Positions 14,365-22,071 of a DNA stretch of 64,000 nt are shown piece by piece. Every line of letters starts with the position of its first letter. Positions within the stretch are counted from its first letter, which is position 1. This DNA comes from Syntrophaceae bacterium UBA2280 (GTDB lineage: Bacteria > Desulfobacterota > Syntrophia > Syntrophales > Smithellaceae). The DNA lies in NCBI GenBank assembly GCA_002347685.1, contig DDWS01000059.1, forward strand, positions 610 through 64,609, given 5' to 3'. The notes below the pieces were generated by a model. The model made no database searches, was not told the DNA's origin, and saw nothing but the letters and a program-made list of their open reading frames with translations. The translations under genes and the position numbers were made by a program.

Positions 14365-16752
14365 TCACGGCCGCATGTCGAACTCCGTCCGGCTGATAAT
14401 TTCGTCCTGGGCAATCTCGCTCAAACCGGTAAATTCCGCCGAATAGCCGCTGACCCGAACAAAGAGATCCCGGTGCTTCTCCGGATGCAGCTGAGCTTCC
14501 CTGAGGATAGCCGAATCCACCATGTTGAACTGCACCTGCATGCCGCCTCGCCTGAAATAAGTATTGATCAGGGTTGTGAGATTCTCCGTGCTGATCTTCT
14601 TTCCCTGAAAGCGCATATTAAGATTGGCGCCGTTAAACACTCGCGTCACAGGAAGCTTCACCACGGAATTCATGATCGCGGTGGGACCTGACACGGCATT
14701 TCCCGTCGTCGGCGTGATACCGTTTCCGAGTACATCTCCCGCAAAACGGCCATCAGGCGTCGCGCCGGTAAAAGCACCCATCGTGATATGGAAACCGACA
14801 GAGAAGATGCCCGGCCAGAATGAGCCTCCCCGGAAGTTCCGGTATTGAGATAGAACATCACAGTAGTGATCCATCACCCGTGAGGCCAGCGCATCGATGT
14901 CATCATGGTCATTCCCGTATTTGGGGACGCGGTTCAGAAAATAGGCGCGCTTGTCATCTGCATCCTGCCAGTCCTGTGACAACCACCGGGTCAGGTCGGC
15001 CATGGTAAAGCGTTTATCCTCGAAGACCGTTTTTTTCACTGCATAGAGGCTGTCCGCCACGTTGGCAAACCCCATGAACTGCACGCCCGTGGAATTATAG
15101 AGAGCACCTCCCGATGTCAGATCCAGGCCTTTTTCCAGACAGCCGTCGACCATCGCCGACGCAAAGGGAGAGGGAACGGTTTCAGCAATCGTGCGATCGA
15201 GCACCTCCATCCCCCGAACCATCTGGTGGATAAAATGGCGCACCTGTTTATCGTATGCGTTCCAGAGATCTTCGAAATTTGCAAATCCGGCAGGGTCTCC
15301 CGTTTCAATGCCGCTTGGGTAACCAAAGATATTATCAACTCCGTTTAGCAGGGCCAGCTCAACGCATTTGATGCCGCTGAACTGCACAGCGAAAGTCGAC
15401 CCGAAGGTTTTACCCTGAGCGTTCGGCTCCAGACAACCCACTACGCCATAATCCCGGGCATCGTGAACCGTGTGGCCTGCCTGTAACAGCGACCGGATGA
15501 TGGCTTCGTCATTGAAAAAATGCATCAGCACACCGTCACGGTCATACTCAACCGCCCTCTCCATAAGCTCCTCCGGGCAATCGGGTGAGACCCGGACGCC
15601 GAAATTGGGCTGCACTGTCCTCACGTCGGCATAAGCGTCGAGCGCGATATAGCTCATGTCGTTGGTCGCGTCCTTCCCATCGGGGCCCACGCCTCCCACG
15701 GTGACGTTCTGCGTCGTCTTACCCTCAGTGCCTTCGCCACCCGGAATGAAGGCCTCTTCAAGGACGTTCCAGATCTCATTTGTCTTGATAAAAAGCATGG
15801 CAACGAGTTCCCGGGCCTGCGCCTCAGATCCCCGTTTCGCTTCCACATCTTTCCGATAGTACGGAAATAGTATCTGGTCGATTCGACCCAGCGATATGGA
15901 ATTTCCACCCGATTCAATCTGGGCGACCAGGTGTATAAAATAGAGGCTTTGAACCGCTTCGTGGAGCGTTTCGGCCGGGTATTCGGGAACGCGGCTGCAT
16001 ACGCGGGCTATTTCTCTGAGCTCTGCCGCCCGCTCGTAGTCTGGCTCGGCTGCAGCCATGGCCAGCGCCAGTTCGCTGTAGCGCCGCGCAAAGGAAATGA
16101 CGGCCAGCAAATTCCGGATCACCGCCTCATAGAAGAGGCCTTTTTCACCGTTCTTCTCTTCAGGAGAAAGATTTGCCAACTTTTGCCCCGCGTCATCCAT
16201 GACACCGCGAAGGCCGTGGGCAAGCACCCGTGGCTGGTTCATGGTAAAATGGCCGATTCCGTATGTAATCTCGAGCATCATGGTGAAGATGTATTTGTCC
16301 ATGTCGGTCAGGATGTCTTCCGGCATGAGCTTCTGCATACGTTCTTCCACATTCTTCCCTTTCCAGAAGGGAAGAATGTTCGTTGCAAGTTCATCCTTTT
16401 CCTCTTGCGTGATCATGGCCCTTTGCAGTCCGCGCGTATCAAAATTTTCCAGGTCTCCTTCAATCCACAACGACTTGTTTTCCGGAAACAGGGGAGCGCC
16501 TTTAAGCTTGGATGTACGGCACCCCACAATGATTTCGTCGTCGCGGATGATGACGCTGATATGCTTCAGGATATATTCGAAGGCGAAACTCATCCTCGTC
16601 AATGGATGCTTGTCCCAGTGAAGCATCATTGCCTCTGTGAGATACCGGGCGCGTTCGATGCAGACTTCCTGGGACGCCTCGATAATCTTCCAGCGCAACC
16701 GATCGACGCGGGACTGCGTCGGGGTTCGACGAAGTGCTTGCTCAGTTCTCAT
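14365..16752 (-). CDS. Glycyl radical enzyme (pyruvate formate-lyase-like), substrate unknown
   Basis: This 795-residue enzyme has both family hallmarks. The active-site cysteine loop is YGVVGCLEPN (Cys440, with Glu442 as in eliminating and decarboxylating members). The C-terminal glycyl radical loop is VRVSGYSAEF (Gly769). The CLE motif groups it with choline lyase, glycerol dehydratase and hydroxyphenylacetate decarboxylase-like enzymes rather than with fumarate-adding succinate synthases, and no small subunits accompany it. Radical enzymes of this family need a radical SAM activase to install the glycyl radical, and none is encoded in this block or elsewhere in the window. It is embedded in a ten-gene operon with CoA-activation genes and is probably its key step. 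Confidence 0.93.
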   Translation of the reverse strand: MRTEQALRRTPTQSRVDRLRWKIIEASQEVCIERARYLTEAMMLHWDKHPLTRMSFAFEYILKHISVIIRDDEIIVGCRTSKLKGAPLFPENKSLWIEGDLENFDTRGLQRAMITQEEKDELATNILPFWKGKNVEERMQKLMPEDILTDMDKYIFTMMLEITYGIGHFTMNQPRVLAHGLRGVMDDAGQKLANLSPEEKNGEKGLFYEAVIRNLLAVISFARRYSELALAMAAAEPDYERAAELREIARVCSRVPEYPAETLHEAVQSLYFIHLVAQIESGGNSISLGRIDQILFPYYRKDVEAKRGSEAQARELVAMLFIKTNEIWNVLEEAFIPGGEGTEGKTTQNVTVGGVGPDGKDATNDMSYIALDAYADVRTVQPNFGVRVSPDCPEELMERAVEYDRDGVLMHFFNDEAIIRSLLQAGHTVHDARDYGVVGCLEPNAQGKTFGSTFAVQFSGIKCVELALLNGVDNIFGYPSGIETGDPAGFANFEDLWNAYDKQVRHFIHQMVRGMEVLDRTIAETVPSPFASAMVDGCLEKGLDLTSGGALYNSTGVQFMGFANVADSLYAVKKTVFEDKRFTMADLTRWLSQDWQDADDKRAYFLNRVPKYGNDHDDIDALASRVMDHYCDVLSQYRNFRGGSFWPGIFSVGFHITMGAFTGATPDGRFAGDVLGNGITPTTGNAVSGPTAIMNSVVKLPVTRVFNGANLNMRFQGKKISTENLTTLINTYFRRGGMQVQFNMVDSAILREAQLHPEKHRDLFVRVSGYSAEFTGLSEIAQDEIISRTEFDMRP

Positions 16753-16769
16753 GGCTTACCTCCCATCCG

Positions 16770-17600
16770 TCAGACTTTAATGTGCATGTGATTGACCAAT
16801 ATCGCGTCCCTCAACGATCGTGGGAGAAACTGATTGAGCCACAGAAAGAAGCTGCTCATGAAATCGATCTGGTTGAACAAGGCCGGCTTTTTTGCTTCGA
16901 TGACTTTCATGATCTTCCTGGCCGCGAAAGGTGGGGTGGGCGCCGTTTTGATGAGTTCGTCGTCGCGTTCGATAAACCGCCGGGCCCGATCCCGATAGAC
17001 AGAATTTTCGGGCGGCAGGACGTGGATTTTAGCCGCAAACGTCGTAGAAACCTGTGCCGGCTCGATCAAGGCCACCTGTATGCCGAAGGGAGCCACCTCG
17101 TACTTGAGGGAGAGCACCATCCCCGTGACGGCGAATTTGCTTGCGGAATATATGGATTCAAAGGGGAAAGGAATGCGCCCGACCAGCGATGACATGGCAA
17201 TGAGTTTGCCGGAACGACGTTCGCGCATCGAGGGAATGAAAGCCTGAAAGATCGAGGCCGCCCCTATGACATTGATTTCGAGGCACTGGAGTGCTTTTTC
17301 GAGATCGACCTCCTCAAAGGGGCTGAAGAACCCGATCCCAACATTCGAAAGCACCGTGTCGACATACCCGTACCGGGCCAGTACCTGATCACGAAATTTT
17401 GTAATCGCCGGACGGTCGGTGATATTGATCGTTTCGAGCAGGTGATCACCGCCGATTTCCGCAAGCTCCTTCTTAAGAGATGCGATCCCCCCGGCATCGA
17501 GATCAAATCCCGCAACGGAATTGCCGTCAGCGGCAAGCATTTTAGCAACATGACGCCCCATTCCATCTGCACACCCGGTAATAACCACAATCTGTCCCAT
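16770..17600 (-). CDS. Short-chain dehydrogenase/reductase
   Basis: This is a 276-residue Rossmann enzyme. The nucleotide-binding motif is TGCADGMG (8-15), followed by an acidic FDLD at the end of strand two that favours NAD(H). The catalytic set is Ser137/138, Tyr151 and Lys155 (ESIYSASK). The usual NNAG motif is SNVG here. It probably oxidises or reduces a hydroxyl/keto group on the pathway intermediate. It lies 19 bases after the epimerase-type gene and 17 before the glycyl radical enzyme gene. The substrate is unknown. Confidence 0.9.
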   Translation of the reverse strand: MGQIVVITGCADGMGRHVAKMLAADGNSVAGFDLDAGGIASLKKELAEIGGDHLLETINITDRPAITKFRDQVLARYGYVDTVLSNVGIGFFSPFEEVDLEKALQCLEINVIGAASIFQAFIPSMRERRSGKLIAMSSLVGRIPFPFESIYSASKFAVTGMVLSLKYEVAPFGIQVALIEPAQVSTTFAAKIHVLPPENSVYRDRARRFIERDDELIKTAPTPPFAARKIMKVIEAKKPALFNQIDFMSSFFLWLNQFLPRSLRDAILVNHMHIKV

Positions 17601-17619
17601 ACCTGCACCTCCAGTTCAT

Positions 17620-18621
17620 TCATACGGATTGGTTCTGTTTGGCTTCCGCGTAATAGCACTGTTTCATCTGCTTCATGGATTCCCTGAAATCGGGATAGAT
17701 CATCCGGTATCCCATAGACTTCAGCTTGCTGTTGTCGACCACGTAATCATCATAGAGGTACTTTACCGCATCCAGCTCCAGATCCGGTATCCGCCCTTTA
17801 CGCGCCGAGACCGCGCCGTCCACCCGTGCAACAGTCTTCACCAGCCACAAAGGCAGATGCATCTTCGGCGGCCTGGTACCAAAAGCCTCCGAGGACATCA
17901 CCAGCGCCTCCTCCAGTGTCGGATGTGTGTCTTCAGCGAGATTGAATGCCTGCCCGACAGCGGCATCCACAAACGAGAGATGGTAGACAGCAGCGGCCAC
18001 ATCTTCCGCCCGAACGTTGGACAGGAGCTGTTTGCCGTTTCCCGGAATCGCACTGATGCTGGAGGGACGGGAGAAGGCCTTGCCTGCGCCATCATTGCAA
18101 CGGGGCCCGTAGACTGTGCACGGCCGCGTGATAATCGCCGGAAGGCCTTCCTTGATGCGGCTCCAGACGACATCCTCACCGTCGCGTTTGCTTCTCCCAT
18201 AGCAGTCCTGCGGATTGCGGGGAGAGTCTTCCTGAAACGGCGTCCCCCGGTAATACCCGTACACGCTGGTGGAACCGACGTGCACATAGCGTTTAACTCC
18301 GTTTTTCAAGGCAAGGTCGGTGATCCGTTTGACGCCTTCAACATTAGTGGGACAGAGGGATTCATAAGGTGTGGAAAAATTGCAGATGGCTCCCAGGTGG
18401 AATATCCGGTCGACACCACCTTCAAAAAGCCGGGGCAGCGTTTCCGGTTTCGTCAGGTCGGCAGGAATATATTCGACACCCAGACGGTCAAAAAACAACG
18501 TGTCTTTCCGGGGGCGGGCGGACGCTCTGACCCGGACGCCCTCCCGGACAAGAAATTCAACAAGGTGACTTCCCATAAATCCGGCAGCGCCGGTAACGAG
18601 GGTAATGCCTTTAAATTCCAT
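17620..18621 (-). CDS. NAD-dependent epimerase/dehydratase family protein
   Basis: This is a 333-residue extended SDR. The dinucleotide motif is TGAAGFMG (10-17), an arginine-rich second strand (RASARPRKD) suggests NADP, and the catalytic set is Ser118 with Tyr141 and Lys145 (YGRSK). The fold covers sugar epimerases, 3-beta-hydroxysteroid dehydrogenases and dihydroflavonol reductases. In this catabolic context a hydroxyl dehydrogenase acting on a small or alicyclic alcohol is more likely than a sugar enzyme. It is the first enzyme gene after padR. Confidence 0.85.
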   Translation of the reverse strand: MEFKGITLVTGAAGFMGSHLVEFLVREGVRVRASARPRKDTLFFDRLGVEYIPADLTKPETLPRLFEGGVDRIFHLGAICNFSTPYESLCPTNVEGVKRITDLALKNGVKRYVHVGSTSVYGYYRGTPFQEDSPRNPQDCYGRSKRDGEDVVWSRIKEGLPAIITRPCTVYGPRCNDGAGKAFSRPSSISAIPGNGKQLLSNVRAEDVAAAVYHLSFVDAAVGQAFNLAEDTHPTLEEALVMSSEAFGTRPPKMHLPLWLVKTVARVDGAVSARKGRIPDLELDAVKYLYDDYVVDNSKLKSMGYRMIYPDFRESMKQMKQCYYAEAKQNQSV

Positions 18622-18655
18622 AATTTCCCCCTGCTGAAGCTGATATTGATAAAAA

Positions 18656-19213
18656 TTATTTCAGGTTTATTTTCCGGACTGACCCCTCCAAACTTTTTTC
18701 TATTTCAGTACGGGCATGGCGAAGCCATTCCAGGTACATTTCATTCTGTTTTACGCCGAGTTCGGCAAGCAGACGGACATAAACGCCCTGACGCTCCCAC
18801 CGTTTACGGTTGACCTGCCTCCGTTTCAATTGAGCCTCAAAATTTTCGATTTGGTCGTCCATAATCTTTATGGCCCGCTCATCTTCCCCGAAGCCGAAGA
18901 ATGCGAACTTGAGCAGGAACGGATCTCTGATGAGCATGGTTTTTAGGGGGGGAGCGGCAAGCCACCGCGAAAATTCATCCTTTCCCTTTTGCGTGATCGA
19001 ATAAAGCTTTTTGTGAGGCCCGCCATTTTCCGACGGCGTAAGCTCCAGCATATTGATCAATCCCTCATTTTTTAACTCTTTCAGGCCGGGATAAATCTGC
19101 CCGAAATTAATCGACCACATATGGCCGAAATTTTTCTCAATATGCTCCTTGATCCGGTAGCCGTGCATATCTGAATAATTGAGGAGTCCTAAAATTGCGA
19201 ATCTAATCGACAT
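18656..19213 (-). CDS. PadR-family transcriptional regulator
   Basis: This is a 185-residue protein with the PadR winged helix at about 1-80 (ILGLLNYSDMHGYRIKEHIE, then FGQIYPGLKELKNEGLI and the wing KKLYSITQKGKDEF). A C-terminal coiled dimerisation domain of the Vir class follows. PadR proteins classically respond to phenolic or aromatic acids. The start at 19213 has GGAAGG upstream and matches family starts; an earlier ATG-like start adds 21 unlikely residues. It is the first gene of the ten-gene block, 34 bases before the epimerase gene, and probably autoregulates the operon through the AT dyad in its promoter. Confidence 0.9.
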   Translation of the reverse strand: MSIRFAILGLLNYSDMHGYRIKEHIEKNFGHMWSINFGQIYPGLKELKNEGLINMLELTPSENGGPHKKLYSITQKGKDEFSRWLAAPPLKTMLIRDPFLLKFAFFGFGEDERAIKIMDDQIENFEAQLKRRQVNRKRWERQGVYVRLLAELGVKQNEMYLEWLRHARTEIEKSLEGSVRKINLK

Positions 19214-19249
19214 GGATTTTCCTTCCGGCTTAATCCTTTCACTTTTACC

Positions 19250-19276
19250 ACTATATATATTATATATACTTGTCAA
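19250..19276 (-). promoter_or_regulatory. Promoter with AT-rich dyad ahead of padR operon
   Basis: On the minus strand TTGACA (19276-19271) is followed by a 17-base dyad, TATATATA-A-TATATATA. The best -10 is TATAGT (19255-19250) at a short 15-base spacing. The dyad overlaps the promoter core and is a good candidate operator for the adjacent PadR protein. It is the only clear promoter found for the ten-gene island block. Confidence 0.55.
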
Positions 19277-19440
19277 CGATTATTTTACGCTCGCAAAATT
19301 TTTTTTGCAGGTTTTTTCCTTCACAAGCCGAATTTTGTGCAGCCGGTATCTCCTCGTCTCGTTGTGCCAAAGTGATCATGTCCTAAAAAGAGACTATAGT
19401 TATCTCCAGGAGGAAAAAGACAGGTATGGTTGGAAAGGAC

Positions 19441-19675
19441 ATGATCATGATGAGTGTCAGGGAGTTGAAGCGGCTGAAGTTAATCCAGTCGGCGAGGCGA
19501 CAGGAAGATGACGCAGAAAACCGTTTCGAGGCTGCTGGAACTCAGCAAACGCCAGGCAAGGCGGTTAGTGAAGACGGTGCGGGAGAACGGGGATAGCGGG
19601 ATCATGCATGGATCACGCGGACGTCCATCGAACCATCGATTATCGGAGGCGGTCAAAGCGCCCCATGACACATCA
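19441..19675 (+). pseudogene. ISNCY-type transposase remnant, N-terminal part
   Basis: The N-terminal helix-turn-helix of an ISNCY-like transposase is recognisable in two frames. The first, MMSVRELKRLKLIQSA, starts at 19447. The second, MTQKTVSRLLELSKRQARRL, starts at 19508 and is followed by GIMHGSRGRPSNH. The frame changes near 19495-19508 and the homology breaks off after about 19675, so only a frameshifted fragment of the DNA-binding region remains; the catalytic domain is gone. It lies near the right end of the island. Confidence 0.6.
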
Positions 19676-19753
19676 AAATATCATGATGAGATGATTATGG
19701 TTATGAGCATATGCCCGTAGCCATTGCAATATTATCGCCTTTGAGTTAATTAC

Positions 19754-19810
19754 GACTCAAAATTCCCCGCTCGCAAGGGCATCTCGGTTCGATTCCGAGC
19801 TCCGGCACCA
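19754..19810 (+). repeat. tRNA-Leu(CAA) 3' half, attachment-site repeat (right copy)
   Basis: The same 57-base 3' tRNA-Leu segment as at 7132-7188 occurs here with a single C/T difference in the anticodon stem. The 5' half is again missing. It closes the island whose left end is at 7188. The LysR gene to its right reads toward it and stops 24 bases away. Confidence 0.9.
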
Positions 19811-19833
19811 GCTTTCCAATATCCTCAACGTAT

Positions 19834-20781
19834 TCATCCTTGATCAACGTGTGCCATCTTGTGTTTTTTCAGGAAATTGACAAATATTTGGTGGGCGGGA
19901 CGTAAATCGAATTGCTTGAGATGGATCAAGTGGAAACGCCGCTCAATGTGCAATGACGCAACAGAGATTTCAAAAAGCAGTCCTTGAGCCAGTTCGCGCC
20001 GGACAGCGTGCGCGGACAGAACTGACAAGCCAAGCCCGGCAATCACCGCTTCCTTAACGGCTTCGGAACTGCCCAGTTCGCCCGCGATATTCAGCCCGGA
20101 CAGGCTATAAGATCGCTCTTTGAGGCTGGATTCAAAAACATCCCGCGTTGCCGATCCTTTCTCCCGCAGGACAAAAGGCTCCTGGAATAATTCAGGCAGC
20201 GTGACAATTTTTTGTTTGATCCAGCGATGGCGCGCCGGAACCACCAGAATCAGGCGGTCATGCCAGAGGGGATGGACCGTTAATTTCCGATTGAGCGGCT
20301 CTTTTCCCACACAACCGATTTCCACCTCTCGATCCAGCACCATGTTCATGACTTCTTCCGAGTCCTCTGTTTTCAGAAAAACACGGATGTCGGGATGAAG
20401 GTTTCTCAATTCACTGATCGCGCGCGGCAGAATATAGGTGGCCGGAATCGTACTCGCTCCCATGTCGATATCGCCACCGTTATTGACGGAAAGCCTCTGA
20501 AACTTATCCGATGCGTCTTTGCGCAGCCGCACCATTCGTTGAGCGACATCGTAGAGGATTTTTCCTTCCGGCGTCAGGGAAACGCCCGCGCGGCTGCGGT
20601 TCACCACTTTCACCCCGAGGCTGTCTTCCACGGTGCGGATATTTTTAGTCAGCGCCGGTTGCGTCAACAGCATACGTTTGGCCGCACGGCTGAAACTCCG
20701 CTCTTCCACCAGGCAAATGAGCGCCTCCAGCTGCTGAAGCGTGATATTTTTCAACAGGTCATCCGTCATGGGTTGACACAT
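19834..20781 (-). CDS. LysR-family transcriptional regulator
   Basis: This protein has an N-terminal winged helix-turn-helix (about 15-75; LQQLEALICLVEERSFSRAA, then TQPALTKNIRTVEDSLGVK) and a C-terminal type 2 periplasmic-binding-like effector domain (about 100-300; GDIDMGASTIPATYILPRAI). The DNA-binding half has the CysB/CbbR-like ordering. The start was set at 20781 by a GAAAGAG site; neighbouring starts are possible. It is divergent from the Nudix gene at 20947, and LysR regulators often control a divergent neighbour. The effector is unknown. It is the first core gene right of the island. Confidence 0.9.
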   Translation of the reverse strand: MCQPMTDDLLKNITLQQLEALICLVEERSFSRAAKRMLLTQPALTKNIRTVEDSLGVKVVNRSRAGVSLTPEGKILYDVAQRMVRLRKDASDKFQRLSVNNGGDIDMGASTIPATYILPRAISELRNLHPDIRVFLKTEDSEEVMNMVLDREVEIGCVGKEPLNRKLTVHPLWHDRLILVVPARHRWIKQKIVTLPELFQEPFVLREKGSATRDVFESSLKERSYSLSGLNIAGELGSSEAVKEAVIAGLGLSVLSAHAVRRELAQGLLFEISVASLHIERRFHLIHLKQFDLRPAHQIFVNFLKKHKMAHVDQG

Positions 20782-20946
20782 AGCATAAAACTCTTTCGTC
20801 CACAAAGATTTTGACCCTTCAACAAGCCAACGGACTTAACGGATCAAGACAGATGATATTTCGATAACACCCTGTTCCAAATTATGATAACGATGACTCA
20901 TGAATCGATCCGGTAAAAACACCGGCCGGAAATAGCCGAAAGGATC

Positions 20947-21846
20947 ATGCCATCCATGCTGCACGCATCCGAAATCAGGCCCTCGGCGACGGTGATTCTT
21001 GTCCGTCAAAACGCCTCAGGCTTTCAGGTTTTTTTAGCCCGCCGCCATCACCGTCAATCCTTCATGGCGGGAGCCTATGTTTTTCCCGGCGGTGGCGTGG
21101 ATCCCTCTGACTGCGATGATCAGACAGCGGCCTGTCTTTCGGCACCGGACGGTTTTGATCCGCAAAGTCTGCTTCAGGACGACACCGTGACCTCCGCAAT
21201 GGCTCGAAGTCTTTACGTTTGCGCCATCCGTGAAACCTTTGAAGAAACCGGCGTCCTTCTGGCTCATTCAGATGACGGGCATTTTATCCTGTCCAGCACA
21301 CCGCAGGACGCAGCCCGTTTTGCAGAACACCGCCGGGCGCTCAATGCCGGACGGATCACCCTCAAAGACATAGCGCGGATGGAGCATTTATCTTTCCCCT
21401 TGGATGCCCTTGTTCCATACGCTCACTGGATTACACCGGAAATTGTACCCAAACGTTTCAGCACACGGTTTTTTCTGGCCCGTCTTCCGGATGGACAGAC
21501 GGCCGAAACCAACTCCGACGAGTTGACGGACTGTCTCTGGGTCGATCCTGCCGGGGCGCTTCGGATGTACGCTAAAAAAGAGATCCTGCTCATGCCGCCA
21601 ACCCTCAAAACGCTCGACGAGCTTCGGGCGTTCACCGGCCTTCAGGACCTCTTTGATTACGCAAGACAAAAAGAAATCTACCCGATTGAGCCCCAGCCCG
21701 AACAAAATTTTCTAAAGCTGCCCCATGATCCGGACTATGACCTTGCCGGCTACAAGAGACCGGCAAGGCCCGAAGAACCCTGTCGGCTGATCCTTTGCGA
21801 CGGCATCTGGCAGACGGGATTTCATCCTGCTGCCGCTCGACCATGA
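20947..21846 (+). CDS. Nudix hydrolase, NUDT19-like with interrupted Nudix box
   Basis: This is a 299-residue protein. The Nudix fold starts at ATVILVRQNASGFQVFLARR. The Nudix box is split: PGGGVDPSD (about 44-52) is separated by roughly 40 residues from AIRETFEETGV (about 92-102), as in the NUDT19/RP2 type. The helix carrying the metal-binding glutamates (RETFEETG) is intact. Animal relatives hydrolyse CoA and acyl-CoA; for bacterial members the substrate is open. It stands alone between a LysR gene and the aspS operon. Confidence 0.82.
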   Translation: MPSMLHASEIRPSATVILVRQNASGFQVFLARRHHRQSFMAGAYVFPGGGVDPSDCDDQTAACLSAPDGFDPQSLLQDDTVTSAMARSLYVCAIRETFEETGVLLAHSDDGHFILSSTPQDAARFAEHRRALNAGRITLKDIARMEHLSFPLDALVPYAHWITPEIVPKRFSTRFFLARLPDGQTAETNSDELTDCLWVDPAGALRMYAKKEILLMPPTLKTLDELRAFTGLQDLFDYARQKEIYPIEPQPEQNFLKLPHDPDYDLAGYKRPARPEEPCRLILCDGIWQTGFHPAAARP

Positions 21847-22071
21847 CAGGCGGGCAAGCACGGATGAGGAGAATCGTTGTTCTTTTTTTTAGTCGCCTCC
21901 TGCTCACCCAGTACGCCCTTCACCCCTCTTAACCTCTCAGGATACCCGAATACCTCTTCCTTTCCTGCAGAATACCTTGAAACATCCGGACAGTTTTGAT
22001 ACGCTTCGCCGCACAAATTTGTCGAACGCACAGAATTGTCTGCGCTCGCATGATACGAAAGGACTTTCCTT

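Noticed and set aside
17629..18813. 394-codon rightward open frame opposite the epimerase and padR genes
   Set aside because: It spans two convincing genes and their junction on the other strand and contains no motif.
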